From positions 1 through 23,220 of the forward strand of contig CAAGKF010000049.1 in assembly GCA_900770345.1 (NCBI GenBank): 23,220 nt of DNA. The letters run 5' to 3'. How positions within the stretch are numbered: position 1 is the stretch's first letter; every line of letters begins with the position of its first letter. Origin of the DNA: Lachnospiraceae bacterium. Its GTDB lineage: Bacteria > Bacillota > Clostridia > Lachnospirales > Lachnospiraceae. The notes under the pieces were generated by a model. The model had not been told where the DNA came from. It was given only the letters and a program-made list of their open reading frames with translations, and ran no database searches. Position numbers and translations under genes: made by a program. Positions 21,274-23,220 of the stretch are shown here, piece after piece.

Positions 21274-23205
21274 TTAGTCCTCAACATAGATACCGGCAAT
21301 AGCACCCTTGGATGTCAGAGAGTAGTAGAAGTCCTCACCATCTTTATGTCTGCCCTTGCTATCGAATACTTTACCGGAGGTATTAACCAGGAAGTACTCC
21401 TTCTCATCAAGTGCAGAAACTTTTTCATTGCCGTCTTTATCCTTGGTGATGAAGATATAAACTTCTTTCAGATCACCCAGCTTCTTGGTAATATTTGCAT
21501 CCTTAAGAGCCTGTCTTGCAGCCTCGTCAGACATACCTGCTAAATCATCATAGTCCCAGTAATTCTCTTCTCCAATTGCTGCTAACAGTTCATCAACATC
21601 ATCCAGCTTATCATAGATAGTAACAGGATTCTTTGTTGTTGCTGTTGCATCATCAAGATCCTCAACACTGATGCTGCCATCAATACCGCTTAAAGGTTCT
21701 ACCTTGCGAACTCGTACAGGGCTGTACTTATCATCGGAATCAGCAGCAAGTACCTTACCAGACTGATAATACTTATCATCCTTCTCGCCAGTCAGACCAG
21801 CACCCTTCTTGGAACCGGACTTTTCAAAGTAGAAGTTGTAGTTATCACCATCAATTTCGACAGAAGTCTTGTTGGTTCTCATGACACCATCATCTCCGCC
21901 GCCAAAGTAGTAGCACTTGTAGCCGGCTGCCTCGTACAGAGGTGCATTGTCATTGAAATCATCTTCACTGTCAAATCTCCATGGATCATCATCATCCGCA
22001 ATAACGGACAGAGAATCATAGTCATCCTTGCTGGAGGTATATTCCTTGATGAACTTCAGACCAGTCACAAGACGACCATCATCCTTAAATGCATACTTCT
22101 TACCTTTGATGGTCTTGAATTCGCCTGCATATACGTTACCGCTGCCGTCAGCATAGTACCAGTAGCTTTCGTCATCGTTGTACTTTTCTTCATTCAGATA
22201 TTCAGCAGGAACTACCTTGAACCAACCTCTGCTTACGCGGGCACCGTCATCAACATTGCTGAAGTACTTCCATGCACGGGTATAGGTTGCATCAGATGCT
22301 TTACCTTCAATAACAGCCTGAGACTTGGACGCAAGATTTTTCTCACCCTGATTTTCGTATTTAACAGAGCTGAAAGAACCAACGTTATATTTGCTGTCGC
22401 CTGGCAGATCTTCGTCATCCAAAGACCACTCAGCTACCATTGCACCGTACTCATCAAATGCGTACTTCTTGCCATTGATTGTTCTATCCTTTGTTAAGCC
22501 ATCATCTGACTCGGCGTAAACTTTCTTACCATTGCTCTTGAAATAGAACCAACGGCTTTGATCCTCGTCATCGTTGAATGCCTCAGCAACCCACTTATAA
22601 TCATCCTCAGTCGCCTCATCATATGTGATATCGATCAGCATCCAGCCAACGGTCATAGCACCGTCATCTTCACCGCCGAAGTAGTAAGTACCTTCCTTGA
22701 AAGCATCAAGATCGGTATTGTCGATACGCTCAGCGTTATCCTCAGATACCCAGCCATACAGCATCTTGCCTTCGTCATCAAATGCATACTTCTTGCCGTT
22801 GATGTTCTTCAGGGATACCTTGTCGTTGTCGCCCTGCTTCATAGCCTTGCCGTTAGCCTGGAAGTAATACCAGTAATGCTCCGGCTCGTCATCCTCGCCT
22901 GCATCCTCGTTCTCGATAGCAACCCACTGATTTGTAGCCATAACACCGTTGATGTCTACATAGTAGTAGTTGTCGCCATCCTCGATCAACTGGTCAATAG
23001 CCATCTCGCCGTCGCTATCCAGGTAATACCAGTTATTACCGGACTTTGCCCACTTGTCTGTTACGCGCTCGCCGCTGCGGTCATAATAAACCCATGTACC
23101 GTCTTCCTCAGCCCAACCTGTAGCTGCGAAGGAAGTCATGGATGCACCAATAGCGAGCAGTGCTGCTGTAGATAAAACAGCAACTAATTTGGTCTGCTTT
23201 CTCAT
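21274..23205 (-). CDS. Large secreted cell-wall-binding-repeat protein
   Basis: A 643-residue exported protein. A signal peptide (about 1-27, 'KLVAVLSTAALLAIGASMTSFAA') leads straight into aromatic repeats of the CW_binding_1 (choline/glucan-binding) type: 'GWAEEDGTWVYYDRSGERVTDKW', 'NNWYYLDSDGEMAIDQ', 'NYYYVDINGVMATNQW', and the recurring pair of 'INGKKYAFDDEGKM' with 'GW' near residues 130, 245 and 365. The repeats run to about 480 and become more degenerate. The last about 160 residues have fewer repeats, ending in 'YSLTSKGAIAGIYVED'. It is strongly acidic. No enzymatic domain or sortase signal was seen, so it is probably a structural or adhesive surface protein bound to wall polymers. Only 15 nt of upstream sequence is available, so its promoter lies outside the window. 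Confidence 0.87.
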   Translation of the reverse strand: MRKQTKLVAVLSTAALLAIGASMTSFAATGWAEEDGTWVYYDRSGERVTDKWAKSGNNWYYLDSDGEMAIDQLIEDGDNYYYVDINGVMATNQWVAIENEDAGEDDEPEHYWYYFQANGKAMKQGDNDKVSLKNINGKKYAFDDEGKMLYGWVSEDNAERIDNTDLDAFKEGTYYFGGEDDGAMTVGWMLIDITYDEATEDDYKWVAEAFNDDEDQSRWFYFKSNGKKVYAESDDGLTKDRTINGKKYAFDEYGAMVAEWSLDDEDLPGDSKYNVGSFSSVKYENQGEKNLASKSQAVIEGKASDATYTRAWKYFSNVDDGARVSRGWFKVVPAEYLNEEKYNDDESYWYYADGSGNVYAGEFKTIKGKKYAFKDDGRLVTGLKFIKEYTSSKDDYDSLSVIADDDDPWRFDSEDDFNDNAPLYEAAGYKCYYFGGGDDGVMRTNKTSVEIDGDNYNFYFEKSGSKKGAGLTGEKDDKYYQSGKVLAADSDDKYSPVRVRKVEPLSGIDGSISVEDLDDATATTKNPVTIYDKLDDVDELLAAIGEENYWDYDDLAGMSDEAARQALKDANITKKLGDLKEVYIFITKDKDGNEKVSALDEKEYFLVNTSGKVFDSKGRHKDGEDFYYSLTSKGAIAGIYVED

Positions 23206-23220
23206 AATTAATGCACTCTC

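Noticed and set aside
22558..23175. A 205-codon hydrophobic frame on the + strand
   Set aside because: It is antisense to the acidic repeat protein. Reverse complements of Asp/Glu-rich codons give Val/Ile/Leu-rich translations, which explains the false membrane-protein look.

Overview
The window looks like chromosomal DNA from a spore-forming gut Bacillota, most probably a Lachnospiraceae (Clostridium-like) bacterium. The evidence is indirect: moderate GC content, strong AGGAGG-type ribosome binding sites, a CotS-type spore-coat kinase homologue, a VanW protein, a DUF4080-type B12/radical-SAM protein, and secreted proteins built from W/Y-rich cell-wall-binding repeats. No rRNA, tRNA, CRISPR array or IS transposase was seen.

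Left part (about 1-7900, + strand). A tightly packed run of genes, many with ATGA overlaps, probably transcribed together: dCMP deaminase, a B12-binding radical SAM protein, a DnaQ-type 3'-5' exonuclease, a 36-residue single-span membrane peptide, a secreted VanW protein, an orphan C-terminal half of a HypE/AIR-synthase protein, an Lrp/AsnC regulator, a class I/II aminotransferase and the tRNA wobble methyltransferase TrmL. The regulator-aminotransferase pair resembles the AlaR-AlaT (YugG-YugH) pair of Bacillus subtilis. A consensus-like promoter at 7900-7928 then starts a phospho-sugar mutase gene, followed by the CotS-like gene.

Middle part (about 10950-16940, + strand). Two successive TetR-type regulators, the first closed by a strong terminator. 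The second lies directly upstream of an RND efflux pair (membrane-fusion adaptor and 1015-residue permease, overlapping by 8 nt). A long bidirectional hairpin terminator at 16858-16932 separates this operon from the convergent genes to its right.

Right part (16938-23205, - strand). This is the accessory-looking and most interesting portion. Read in the direction of transcription it holds two exported cell-wall-binding-repeat proteins, then an AT-rich 260-bp regulatory gap with nested inverted repeats and a promoter, then three tandem paralogous tyrosine recombinases. The recombinase nearest the RND operon looks like a chimera of the other two kinds. The layout (surface proteins, inverted repeats, several related recombinases) fits a DNA-rearrangement or phase-variation module for surface proteins, but that is an inference. 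No invertible segment can be proven from one sequence.

Start codons were chosen by ribosome-binding-site spacing, so several differ from the longest possible reading frame.
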